Assembly: GCA_900556935.1 (NCBI GenBank) | Contig: USQL01000004.1 | Span: forward strand, 1 to 42,371 | DNA: 42,371 nt | Direction: 5' to 3' | Source: an uncultured Eubacteriales bacterium | Lineage (GTDB): Bacteria > Bacillota > Clostridia > Oscillospirales > Oscillospiraceae | In this document: one piece after another, positions 8,011 through 15,909 of the stretch | Numbering within the stretch: position 1 is the first letter of the stretch | How the letters are laid out: every line of letters starts with the position of its first letter | Made by a program: the position numbers and the translations under genes | The notes under the pieces: model-generated | The model's input: the letters and a program-made list of their open reading frames with translations, nothing else | What the model was told of the DNA's origin: nothing | Database searches by the model: none

Positions 8011-10779
8011 ATGGGATCCCTATTGGAGCCAACGCTTTCCTGGCTGGAAGACCCCACCGTATTTGCGGTAAACCGGCTTCCGGCACATTCTGACCACATT
8101 ACCTGCGCCACCGCCCAGGAGGCCGGGAGCGGAACATCCTCCCTGCGCCAGAGCCTGGACGGCAGCTGGAAATTCAAATGGAGCCGCAATCCCGCCGCCC
8201 GTCCCGCGGACTTCTGGAGGCCGGAGTTTGACGATTCTGACTTTGTGCCCATCCGGGTTCCGGGCCATATGGAAACCCAGGGCTGGGACCGGCTGCACTA
8301 TATTAATAAGCTCTACGACTGGGACGGTCACGCCGAGCTGCGCCCCCCGAAAATTGACTGGGACTTTGACCCCGTGGGCAGCTACGTCACCACCTTTGAC
8401 TTAAACGAGCCCCTGCTGGAGCACCCCGTGTGCGTCAGCTTCCAGGGCGTGGAGCAGGCCATGTACCTGTGGCTCAACGGCCACTTCGTGGGCTACAGCG
8501 AGGACAGCTTCACCCCCTCGGACTTTGACCTGACCCCCTACATCCACCCCACCGGAAACCGGATGTGCGTGGAGGTCTACAAGCGCAGCAGCGCCGCGTG
8601 GCTGGAGGACCAGGACTTTTTCAGCTTCAGCGGCATCTTCCGCAGTGTCTGTCTCTATGCCCGCCCCCAGGTGGATGTGGAGGACCTGTGGCTGAAAACC
8701 GGTCTGTCGGAGGACAACACCACGGGCCGTTTGCAGCTCCGGCTAAAGGTCAACGGTGCCCCCATTGGCTGCCGCCTGGCGCTGACCCACAGGCTGGAGG
8801 GCACCCTCTTTGACGGGGAGCTGACCCTTACGGAGCGGGACGGCTTCCTGTGGAGCCAAACGCTGGAGCTCCCCAACATTCGGCTGTGGGACCACGGGTG
8901 CCCCGAGCTGTACGATGTGCTGCTGCACTTCGACTGCGGCGGCTGGATTCCCTACCGGATCGGTTTCCGCCGGTTCGAAATCCGGAATAAAATCATGGAG
9001 CTCAACGGCAAGCGCCTGATGCTCAATGGCGTAAACCGCCACGAGTGGAACCCCTCCACCGGCCGCTGCATCGAGCGGGCGGACATGGAAAGGGCCATGA
9101 GCATGTTCCGCGCCAACAACATCAACGCCGTCCGCACCTGCCACTATCCCAACCGGACCGAGTGGTACCATATGTGTGACGAGAACGGCATCTACATGAT
9201 GGACGAGACCAACCTGGAAACCCACGGCTCCTGGCAGAAGGATGCCGTAGGCGTGGACCCCAGCTGGAACATCCCGGGGAGCCTGCCCCAGTGGCGGGAC
9301 TGCGTACTGGACCGGGCCAACTCCATGTTCCAACGGGATAAGAACCATGTGTCCATCCTCTTCTGGTCCTGCGGCAACGAAAGCTACGCCGGGCAGAACA
9401 TTCTGGATATGGCGAACTTCTTCCGTGCCCAGGACCCCAGCCGGGTGGTCCACTACGAGGGCTGCTACTGGTGCCGGGAGTGGAGCGACTGCTCCGACGT
9501 GGAGAGCCGCATGTATGCCACCCCCACAGAAATCCGGGAATATCTGGAAAACGACCCGCAGAAGCCCTACTTAAACTGCGAATATATGCACGATATGGGC
9601 AATTCCCTGGGCGGCATGGAGAGCTATGTGCGCCTGGGCCAGGAATTTCCCATGTACCAGGGCGGCTTTATCTGGGACTACATGGACCAGGCCCTGTGGA
9701 AGCTGACCCCCTGGGGCGAAAAAGCCCTGGGCTACGGCGGCGACTTTGACGACCGTCAGAGCGACTATGCCTTCAGCGGCAACGGCATCGTCACCGCCGA
9801 CGGCAAGGAAAAGCCCTGTATGCAGGAGGTCCGCTACTGGTATCTGCCGGAAGAGGCCCGGGCCCGCTGGGACGCGGCCAACCGTCAGGCCATGGAGGAG
9901 GCAGCGCCCGCGCCCCTTCCCGGCTATACAAAGGCTTTGACCGTGACCAACGGCGACGGTGCCTGGGGTGTCCGGGGCGAGGGCTTTGAGATTCTCTTCT
10001 CCAAGCTCTGCGGCGGCCCCGTGTCCCTGGTGTCCGGAGGCCGGGAATGGCTGTGGCGGGCCCCGAAGCCCGCCCTGTGGCGGGCCCCAACGGAAAACGA
10101 CCTGGGCTGCGGCTTTCCCCAGAAAAGCGCCGTCTGGAACGCCGTGGACCGGTGGCAGAAGTGCACAGACTACCGTGTCACTGTTTCCAATGAAAACGTC
10201 TTTTCCGTCACCTATACCTTTGGGGCGGACGTACTCCCCGATTTCCGGGCGGAGGTGACCTACCGGGTAGAAAATTCCGGTGTTCTGACAGTCGAGGCCC
10301 GGTATTTTGGAGCCGAAAACCGGCCGGAGCTGCCCCTGTTCGGCCTGCGGTTTGAAACCCCCGTCCCTGTGGAGAAAACCCGGTGGCTGGGCTACTCCGG
10401 CGAAACCTACCCGGACCGGTACAAGGGCGGCCGCTTTGGGCTCCACGAGGAGGTCCCCCATCTGGCCCCCTACCTGGTCCCCCAGGAGTGCGGCGGCCAC
10501 ACCGGCACCTGCCGCACGGAATTTTCCATCGGCGATGCCCGCCTGACCCTGGAAAAGGTGGAAAGCCCCTATTTCTTCTCCGCCATCCCCTATACCCCCG
10601 GCCAGCTCCAGGAGGCCCAGCACAGCTATGAGCTTCCCAAGCCCAGCCGCACCGTCATCACCCTGGCATCGAGTATGCGGGGCGTGGGCGGCATCGACTC
10701 CTGGGGCACCGACGTAGAGCCCGCCTACCGCCTGAACGCGGGCAAGGATTCCACCCTGGAATTCAAAATCCTTCTGTAA
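8011..10779 (+). CDS. lacZ: GH2 beta-galactosidase
   Basis: The 922-residue product is a LacZ-type glycoside hydrolase family 2 enzyme that splits lactose and other beta-galactosides. It has the N-terminal sugar-binding domain (LDGSWKFKW, VPGHMETQGWD), the immunoglobulin-like domain, the TIM barrel with MLNGVNRHEW, the acid/base E457 in GNES, the nucleophile E524 in NCEYMH, and the C-terminal beta-sandwich (RAPTENDLG). No signal peptide is visible, so it is cytoplasmic. It is about 100 residues shorter than the E. coli enzyme, as is common in Firmicutes. AAAAGGAG precedes the ATG. It probably shares a transcript with the GH3 gene and supplies galactose alongside the mgl importer downstream. 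Confidence 0.9.
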   Translation: MGSLLEPTLSWLEDPTVFAVNRLPAHSDHITCATAQEAGSGTSSLRQSLDGSWKFKWSRNPAARPADFWRPEFDDSDFVPIRVPGHMETQGWDRLHYINKLYDWDGHAELRPPKIDWDFDPVGSYVTTFDLNEPLLEHPVCVSFQGVEQAMYLWLNGHFVGYSEDSFTPSDFDLTPYIHPTGNRMCVEVYKRSSAAWLEDQDFFSFSGIFRSVCLYARPQVDVEDLWLKTGLSEDNTTGRLQLRLKVNGAPIGCRLALTHRLEGTLFDGELTLTERDGFLWSQTLELPNIRLWDHGCPELYDVLLHFDCGGWIPYRIGFRRFEIRNKIMELNGKRLMLNGVNRHEWNPSTGRCIERADMERAMSMFRANNINAVRTCHYPNRTEWYHMCDENGIYMMDETNLETHGSWQKDAVGVDPSWNIPGSLPQWRDCVLDRANSMFQRDKNHVSILFWSCGNESYAGQNILDMANFFRAQDPSRVVHYEGCYWCREWSDCSDVESRMYATPTEIREYLENDPQKPYLNCEYMHDMGNSLGGMESYVRLGQEFPMYQGGFIWDYMDQALWKLTPWGEKALGYGGDFDDRQSDYAFSGNGIVTADGKEKPCMQEVRYWYLPEEARARWDAANRQAMEEAAPAPLPGYTKALTVTNGDGAWGVRGEGFEILFSKLCGGPVSLVSGGREWLWRAPKPALWRAPTENDLGCGFPQKSAVWNAVDRWQKCTDYRVTVSNENVFSVTYTFGADVLPDFRAEVTYRVENSGVLTVEARYFGAENRPELPLFGLRFETPVPVEKTRWLGYSGETYPDRYKGGRFGLHEEVPHLAPYLVPQECGGHTGTCRTEFSIGDARLTLEKVESPYFFSAIPYTPGQLQEAQHSYELPKPSRTVITLASSMRGVGGIDSWGTDVEPAYRLNAGKDSTLEFKILL

Positions 10780-10797
10780 CGGTCTGTTTTTTCATCC

Positions 10798-10894
10798 ATA
10801 CGCAAAAATTGCGTATTCCGTCCCCGCGGCGGTACGCAATTTTTGCGTATTTTCTTTCGACACGCGGCTTTTGCGTATTTCACTTGCGTATTTC
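10798..10894 (+). repeat. TTGCGTA repeat cluster with an 18-bp inverted repeat after lacZ
   Basis: An 18-bp perfect inverted repeat (10798-10815 and 10833-10850, 17-nt loop) follows lacZ by 18 nt and runs into TTTCTTTC, so it may act as a terminator. Each arm is itself nearly palindromic (ACGCAAAAATTGCGT). Two more copies of TTGCGTATTTC follow at 10871 and 10884, 13 bp apart. In total TTGCGTA or its complement occurs six times in under 100 bp. This could be an array of protein-binding sites in addition to a terminator. Confidence 0.65.
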
Positions 10895-11112
10895 AAAAAG
10901 AGCAAGGCCGCCCCTCACAGCGATGTGGACCTGCCGGTTTCCACCCCAATCTCCGGTATGCGGCTTTACGATTTGTGCGTACGCGCCAAGGCATTCTCTT
11001 TTTTCCATGTACCATTTTCGACAATTTGAAAATGGGCTGAAAAATGTCATGTGCAATGTTCACAAAAAATAAGTGCCGTATTTTAGCTAATTCACGAAAT
11101 ATTTCGAACGTC
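10895..11112. other. Intergenic region with no recognised feature
   Basis: This is part of the 459-nt gap between lacZ and mglB. Short open frames occur but have no ribosome binding sites and no recognisable sequence. The stretch becomes AT-rich towards the mglB promoter. I see nothing else in it. Confidence 0.5.
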
Positions 11113-11214
11113 TTTACAAAAATGTTAAATAGTGCTATAGTTTTTGTGTCGCCGGAGAGCGGAAAAAATCTCTTTTCCGGCAACGAGAATACCTTCTCCC
11201 GTTTTGGCAGAAGG
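11113..11214 (+). promoter_or_regulatory. mgl promoter and leader
   Basis: TTTACA (11113-11118), a 17-base spacer and TATAGT (11136-11141) form a good promoter. The leader of about 90 nt can form two small hairpins, GCCGGA/TCCGGC (11151-11181) and CCTTCT/AGAAGG (11192-11214), before the AGGAGG of mglB. No known riboswitch was recognised. Confidence 0.65.
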
Positions 11215-11238
11215 AATGCAGTTTTAGGAGGAACAACA

Positions 11239-12306
11239 ATGAAAAAGTTCATCGCAATGGTCCTGGTTCTGGCCATGGCCCTGACCCTGGTCGCCTGCGG
11301 CGGCTCCGGCTCTTCCAAGAAGGACGGCGAGGTCGCTGTGTTCTGGTACACCTTCGGTGATACCTACCTGTCCAGCGTTCGTGCCGCTCTGAACACCGCT
11401 CTGACCAACGCCGGTGTCAAGTATCAGGACTATGATGCCAACGGCAGCCAGACCACCCAGACCGAGCAGATCCAGACCGCTATCACCAAGGGCGCTTCCG
11501 TCCTGGTTGTCAACATCGTTGACGCCAGCTCCGACGATGCCACCCAGGCCATCGTTGACATGGCCAAGAACGCCAATACTCCTCTGGTATTCTTCAACCG
11601 TTCCGTTTCCGAGGAAATCGTCTCCGCTTATGACAAGGCTGCTTACGTCGGCACCGACTACACCCAGGCCGGTCACATGCAGGGCAAGATGATTGGCGAC
11701 TACCTGGTTGCCAACTACGACACCATCGACCTGAACGGCGACGGCGTGATTTCCTACGTTATGTTCAAGGGCCAGGAGGGCAACATGGAAGCCGATGCCC
11801 GTACCCAGTACGGTGTTGAGGATGCCGACGCTGTCCTGACTGCCGCTGGCAAGCCCGCCCTGTCCTTCTACGATGCCAACAACGCTTCCAAGTACCTGGT
11901 TGACCAGAACGGCGCTTGGTCCGCCGCTCAGGGCCAGGACTACATGCAGACCATCCTGGCGCAGTACTCCGAGGCCAACAGCAACATGGTTGAGCTGGTC
12001 ATCGCCAACAACGACGACATGGCTCTGGGTGCCATCGCTGCCCTGCAGGCCGCCGGCTACAACAACGGCACCGGCAAGACCATCCCCGTCTTCGGCGTTG
12101 ACGCTACCGACGCTGCCAAGGAGAAGATCGCTGACAAGTCCATGACCGGCACCATCAAGCAGGATGCCGTGGGCATGGCCGAGGCCATCTCCACCATCAC
12201 CCAGAACCTGGCCTCCGGCAAGGCTACCTTCGACGGTATCGACTCTGCCAACGTGGTCGGCACCTGGCGTGTAAATATCCCCTACTCTTCCTACACCGGC
12301 GAATAA
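11239..12306 (+). CDS. mglB: Galactose/glucose-type ABC transporter substrate-binding lipoprotein
   Basis: The 355-residue product is a periplasmic-binding-protein-like lipoprotein. A signal peptide with lipobox LVAC (cysteine about residue 20) anchors it outside the membrane. The body is the sugar-binding type 1 fold of the MglB family. The loop DLNGDGVISY in the middle resembles the calcium-binding EF-hand-like loop of E. coli galactose-binding protein, which points to galactose, glucose or methyl-galactoside as ligand. The ATG follows AGGAGG. Codon use is strongly biased, as expected for an abundant protein. It is followed by a strong hairpin and then by the ATPase and permease genes. Placement after beta-galactosidase supports a galactoside role, but the exact sugar is inferred. 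Confidence 0.9.
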   Translation: MKKFIAMVLVLAMALTLVACGGSGSSKKDGEVAVFWYTFGDTYLSSVRAALNTALTNAGVKYQDYDANGSQTTQTEQIQTAITKGASVLVVNIVDASSDDATQAIVDMAKNANTPLVFFNRSVSEEIVSAYDKAAYVGTDYTQAGHMQGKMIGDYLVANYDTIDLNGDGVISYVMFKGQEGNMEADARTQYGVEDADAVLTAAGKPALSFYDANNASKYLVDQNGAWSAAQGQDYMQTILAQYSEANSNMVELVIANNDDMALGAIAALQAAGYNNGTGKTIPVFGVDATDAAKEKIADKSMTGTIKQDAVGMAEAISTITQNLASGKATFDGIDSANVVGTWRVNIPYSSYTGE

Positions 12307-12318
12307 TTCTCAAAAGCA

Positions 12319-12350
12319 GGCAGCCGCGCTTCGGCGCGGCTGCCTTTCTT
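12319..12350 (+). terminator. Hairpin terminator/attenuator between mglB and mglA
   Basis: An 11-bp perfect stem GGCAGCCGCGC-TTCG-GCGCGGCTGCC (12319-12344) is followed by TTTCTT. It probably ends most transcripts after mglB, giving more binding protein than ATPase and permease, as is usual in such operons. Confidence 0.8.
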
Positions 12351-12456
12351 AAAGGGCAGTTATTGGATTTCAACATAAGCGCGTGTCGCGCGTGCTGCCT
12401 GAACGCTCCCACAAGGCACTGCCCGGGGGCGGATTTCAAATCAGGAGGCGAATAAT

Positions 12457-14022
12457 TTGGATAAGAACAACGAGGCCACCCTGCCGCGCACGGAGGGCAA
12501 TCCCAAGGAAAACCCCTTGGATAAGAGCAGCGAAACCGTCCTGCTGCGCATGGAAGGCATTACCAAGGAATTCCCCGGTGTCAAGGCGCTGGATGGTGTC
12601 AACCTGACCGTCCGTGCCGGTACGGTTCACGCCCTGATGGGCGAGAACGGTGCCGGTAAATCCACCTTGATGAAATGCCTCTTCGGCGTTTACAACAAGG
12701 ACGCGGGCCATATCTACCTGGAAGGCCAGGAGGTCAACTTCAAAAACTCCAAGGAGGCCCTGGAGCATGGCGTGGCCATGGTGCACCAGGAGCTGAACCA
12801 GGCCCTCAAGCGCAACGTCATGGACAACATGTGGCTGGGCCGCTTCCCCATGACCGGCCCCTTCACCAGCGAGAAGAAGATGTATGATGCCACCATGGAA
12901 GTCTTCAACGACCTGGGCATCAACGTCAACCCGAAAACGATTATGAGCACCATGCCCGTATCCCAGCGGCAGATGGTGGAGATTGCAAAGGCAGTTTCCT
13001 TCAATTCCAAGGTGATTGTATTCGACGAGCCCACCTCCTCCCTGACGGAGACCGAGGTAGAGCACTTGTTTAAAATCATCAACATGCTCCGGGACCGCGG
13101 CTGTGGCATTATCTATATCTCTCACAAAATGGCGGAGATCAAGCGCATCTCCGATGACATCACCGTCATGCGCGACGGCCAGTGGGTGGCCACCCGCCCC
13201 GCCGCCGAGCTGGAAATGGCCGATATCATCAAGCTGATGGTCGGCCGTGAGCTCACCAACCAGTTCCCCCCGAAGACCAACGTCCCCGGGGAAACCTACC
13301 TGAAGGTAGAGCACCTGACCGGCATGTATAACCAGCTGAAGGATGTGTCCTTTGAGGCAAAGCGGGGCGAGGTTCTGGGTCTTGCGGGCCTGGATGCCTC
13401 CGGCCGTACCGAGGTGCTGGAGAGCATCTTCGGCATCCGCACCCGGAAGGAGGGCACCATCACCCTGGGTGGAAAGCCCTGCAAAAACCGCAATTCCGGC
13501 GAATCCATCAAAAACGGCTTTGCGCTGCTCACCGAGGAGCGCCGGGCAACCGGTATCTTCGGTGTCCGGAACATCCGGGAGAACACGGTTATTTCCAGTC
13601 TGGACCGACACAAGAAATTTGGGCCCCTGCTCAGCATGAAGAGTCAGATTGACGATACCCAGCGCTACATTGATGCCATGCGCACCAAGACCCCCAGCCA
13701 GGAAACCCAGATTCGCAGCCTGTCCGGCGGCAACCAGCAGAAGGTGATTATCGGCCGCTGGCTGCTCACAGAGCCTGAGGTCCTGCTGCTGGACGAGCCT
13801 ACCCGAGGCATCGACGTGGGTGCCAAGTACGAAATCTACCAGCTGATTCTGAACCTGGCCAACGAGGGCAAGACCGTTCTGATGGTCTCCTCCGAAATGC
13901 CGGAGCTGCTGGGCGTGTGTGATCGGATTCTGGTTATGTCCGGCGGCAGACTTGCCGGTGAGGTAGATGCCAGAAATACCACCCAGGAAGAGATTATGAC
14001 CCTTGCCGCAAAGTACGTATAA
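12457..14022 (+). CDS. mglA: Sugar ABC transporter ATPase, two nucleotide-binding domains
   Basis: The 521-residue product is the tandem ATPase of a MglA/RbsA-type sugar importer. The first domain has Walker A GENGAGKST, signature VSQRQMVEIAKA and Walker B VIVFDEPTSSL. The second has a degenerate Walker A (GLDASGRTE), the signature LSGGNQQKVIIGRWL and Walker B LLLDEPTRGID, typical of this subfamily. Translation probably starts at TTG 12457, since AGGAGG lies 8 nt upstream. The first 40 residues are an imperfect tandem duplication of 20 residues (60 bp; 12457-12516 and 12517-12576), the second copy leading into the normal start of the ATPase fold. The gene is followed by mglC after 13 nt. Confidence 0.92.
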   Translation: MDKNNEATLPRTEGNPKENPLDKSSETVLLRMEGITKEFPGVKALDGVNLTVRAGTVHALMGENGAGKSTLMKCLFGVYNKDAGHIYLEGQEVNFKNSKEALEHGVAMVHQELNQALKRNVMDNMWLGRFPMTGPFTSEKKMYDATMEVFNDLGINVNPKTIMSTMPVSQRQMVEIAKAVSFNSKVIVFDEPTSSLTETEVEHLFKIINMLRDRGCGIIYISHKMAEIKRISDDITVMRDGQWVATRPAAELEMADIIKLMVGRELTNQFPPKTNVPGETYLKVEHLTGMYNQLKDVSFEAKRGEVLGLAGLDASGRTEVLESIFGIRTRKEGTITLGGKPCKNRNSGESIKNGFALLTEERRATGIFGVRNIRENTVISSLDRHKKFGPLLSMKSQIDDTQRYIDAMRTKTPSQETQIRSLSGGNQQKVIIGRWLLTEPEVLLLDEPTRGIDVGAKYEIYQLILNLANEGKTVLMVSSEMPELLGVCDRILVMSGGRLAGEVDARNTTQEEIMTLAAKYV

Positions 14023-14035
14023 GGAGGAACCCAAC

Positions 14036-15112
14036 GTGACCAAACTGAAAGAACACAAGCCCTCTAAAATGGAGGCCTTGAAAGCCATGACCCCCGCTGA
14101 CCGGAGACGGGCCATTTTCGATGGGATCATGAACAATGCCATGTTCATCATCATCGCTCTGGTAATTATTTACGTTGCCATCAAGAATCCCAGATTCCTG
14201 AGCATCCCCTCTCTTGTAAACATCATTAGCCTGACCGCAGCCAAGCTGCCCATCGCTCTGGGTGTCGGCGGCTGTATCATTCTGGCCGGTACCGATATTT
14301 CCGCGGGCCGTCAGGTGGGTCTGGCAGCCTGTATCTCCGCCGGTCTGCAGCTGACCACCAATAAGCTGTTCCCCGGCCTGCAGATCCTGCCTATCCCCGT
14401 GGTCCTGCTGTGCGTACTGGTGGCCTGCGCCATGGTTGGCTTTGTCAACGGCTTCTTCATGGCAAAGTTCAAGCTGCACCCCTTCATCGTCACCCTGTCC
14501 ACCCAGCTGATCGTCTACGGCCTGGTGCTGCTGTTCATGCAGCTGGGCACCAACGGCGGCCAGACCCTGTCCGGCATGAGTGAGGGCTATCGGAACTTCA
14601 TTATCAAGCCCCTGCTCACTCTGAAGACCAGCAGCGGCCCCGTTACCGTCCCCCGCTATGTGCTGTACTCCACCATTATCACCGCCATTGTCTGGGTGAT
14701 CTGGAACAAGACCGCCTTCGGCAAGAATATGTATGCTGTGGGCTCCAACGAAGAGGCTGCCAACGTCTCCGGCGTCAATGTCTCCAAGACCATCATTCTG
14801 GTGTTCGTCATGGCCGGTATGCTCTATGGCATCACCGGTTTCATGGATGCCGCCCGTATCGCCTCCGTCAACGCCACCACCGGCCTGAACTATGAGGCTG
14901 ACGCCATCGCTGCCTGTGTCATCGGCGGTATCTCCTTCGTCGGCGGCATCGGCAAGGTCAGCGGTGCCATCATCGGCGTTCTGCTGCTGCAGATCATCTT
15001 CGCCGGTCTGAACTTCCTGTCCGTGGACGCCAACTACCTGTATATCGTCAAGGGCCTGATCATCCTGATCGCCTGCTCCATCGATATGCGGAAGTATCTG
15101 GTTCGGAAGTAA
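14036..15112 (+). CDS. mglC: Sugar ABC transporter permease
   Basis: The 358-residue product is the membrane channel of the sugar importer, of the MglC/RbsC family (BPD_transp_2). It has about eight to ten hydrophobic segments, with the family's GxxILAGTDISAGRQVGL motif near residue 85 and the coupling-helix region VGSNEEAANVSGVNVSKTI near 235. The start is GTG at 14036, placed 8 nt after AAGGAGG. An in-frame ATG 33 nt earlier lies before that signal and inside mglA. The TAA stop overlaps the ATG of the next gene by one base, so translation of the two is likely coupled. Confidence 0.92.
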   Translation: MTKLKEHKPSKMEALKAMTPADRRRAIFDGIMNNAMFIIIALVIIYVAIKNPRFLSIPSLVNIISLTAAKLPIALGVGGCIILAGTDISAGRQVGLAACISAGLQLTTNKLFPGLQILPIPVVLLCVLVACAMVGFVNGFFMAKFKLHPFIVTLSTQLIVYGLVLLFMQLGTNGGQTLSGMSEGYRNFIIKPLLTLKTSSGPVTVPRYVLYSTIITAIVWVIWNKTAFGKNMYAVGSNEEAANVSGVNVSKTIILVFVMAGMLYGITGFMDAARIASVNATTGLNYEADAIAACVIGGISFVGGIGKVSGAIIGVLLLQIIFAGLNFLSVDANYLYIVKGLIILIACSIDMRKYLVRK

Positions 15113-15468
15113 TGGACGAGCCCCGCAAAGAACCGCAGCTCCGTGGCCTTTACGGCAAGGTGAAAATTCCCGTAAAGGTCCTGGATACCGTGATTATCGT
15201 CGGCATCATCGCCATGGTTCTGGTCCTCCTTCTGGGGATGCAGAACCGGGGCTACACCGTCTCCTTCGATTCCCTAGGCGGCACCCCTGTAGAAGCCCAG
15301 AAGCACATGTACGCCGAACTGGTAGACGGGCCCGAGCCCCCCACAAGAGAGGGCTACCGCTTCGCCGGATGGTTCCAGGACCGGGACTGTCTTTATGAAT
15401 GGGACCTCTCCAACCACCGCGTCCAACAGTCCATGACCCTGTACGCCAAGTGGGAGAAAGCGGAATAA
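15112..15468 (+). CDS. Small membrane protein with one InlB B-type repeat
   Basis: The 118-residue product has a basic N-terminal tail, one membrane helix (about residues 22-43, TVIIVGIIAMVLVLLLG) and an outside-facing domain (about 47-115). That domain matches the InlB B-repeat/Flg_new fold: it starts YTVSFDSLGG and ends GYRFAGWFQD...MTLYAKW. Such repeats are normally found in large cell-surface proteins of Gram-positive bacteria. Here the single repeat sits in a tiny protein whose ATG overlaps the mglC stop by one base, with no separate ribosome binding site. The context suggests a job linked to the importer or to the cell surface near it. Its function is unknown. Confidence 0.75.
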   Translation: MDEPRKEPQLRGLYGKVKIPVKVLDTVIIVGIIAMVLVLLLGMQNRGYTVSFDSLGGTPVEAQKHMYAELVDGPEPPTREGYRFAGWFQDRDCLYEWDLSNHRVQQSMTLYAKWEKAE

Positions 15469-15482
15469 AGTAACGAAAAATT

Positions 15483-15520
15483 GGCCTCCGAGTGGTGGAA
15501 TTTCCAACCACTCGGAGGCC
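15483..15520. terminator. Terminator hairpin after the mgl operon
   Basis: A perfect 14-bp stem (15483-15496 with 15507-15520, 10-nt loop) lies 14 nt after the InlB-repeat gene. The plus-strand tail (ACTGTTCTATTCT) is only moderately T-rich. On the minus strand the stem is followed by AATTTTTCG, so it may work in both directions. Confidence 0.7.
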
Positions 15521-15621
15521 ACTGTTCTATTCTGCGTAAACTATTTTATCCTGTACTAACACCCGAAAACTATCGGGCCACAGTGCTATCGATGAACGTA
15601 AACCCTTACGGGCAAGCCCCT

Positions 15622-15795
15622 GGGGCTGTTAGAAAACAACCTGTCATTGCGAACCAGTCCGCAGACTGGTGTGCAATCCCCCGGATTTTCAAACATTCTG
15701 GTAATAAAACCAGGCTGTTTCCCATTCAACCGGGGGGCTGCCACACCAGTGACATCGGTCTACTCTTCGCAGCGACATACTTTTCTAACAGCCCC
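15622..15795. repeat. Palindromic MITE-like element
   Basis: A 174-bp stretch is bounded by a perfect 15-bp inverted repeat (GGGGCTGTTAGAAAA at 15622-15636, its complement at 15781-15795). Inside are TGTCATTGCGAACCAGTC, a 7-bp hairpin (15653-15670), and inverted halves around CAATCCCCCGG (about 15672) and CCGGGGGGCTGCCACACCAG (about 15731). A related segment recurs at 36388-36483. It has no open frame of note. It resembles non-coding dispersed palindromic repeats common in Clostridia. The rest of 15521-15909 holds GATGAACGTA (15591-15600) and the hairpin GGGCGGCT-GGGT-AGCCGCCC (15856-15875), both recurring near 42225-42279. Confidence 0.7.
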
Positions 15796-15909
15796 TTTTT
15801 GGGTTTCCATCTGGGGTATACCGTTCATCTGTAGCGTTCTGGCCCGTTAGTTTACGGGCGGCTGGGTAGCCGCCCCTACAGGATTTGTAGCTTTTCTATA
15901 TCCTGATGA

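Noticed and set aside
10798..10894. CRISPR array at the TTGCGTA repeats
   Set aside because: The repeats are too short, occur in both orientations, lack regular spacers and have no cas genes nearby.
10809..11072. 87-codon plus-strand frame between lacZ and mglB
   Set aside because: It starts inside the inverted repeat, has no ribosome binding site, and is rich in arginine, phenylalanine and proline without a recognisable domain.
12436..14154. 572-codon minus-strand frame opposite mglA
   Set aside because: The plus strand encodes a complete ABC ATPase with all motifs. The antisense frame is a codon-bias shadow.
15481..15850. Open frames of 117 and 67 codons in the palindromic repeat region
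   Set aside because: They run through a terminator hairpin and repeat DNA, lack ribosome binding sites and show no known sequence.
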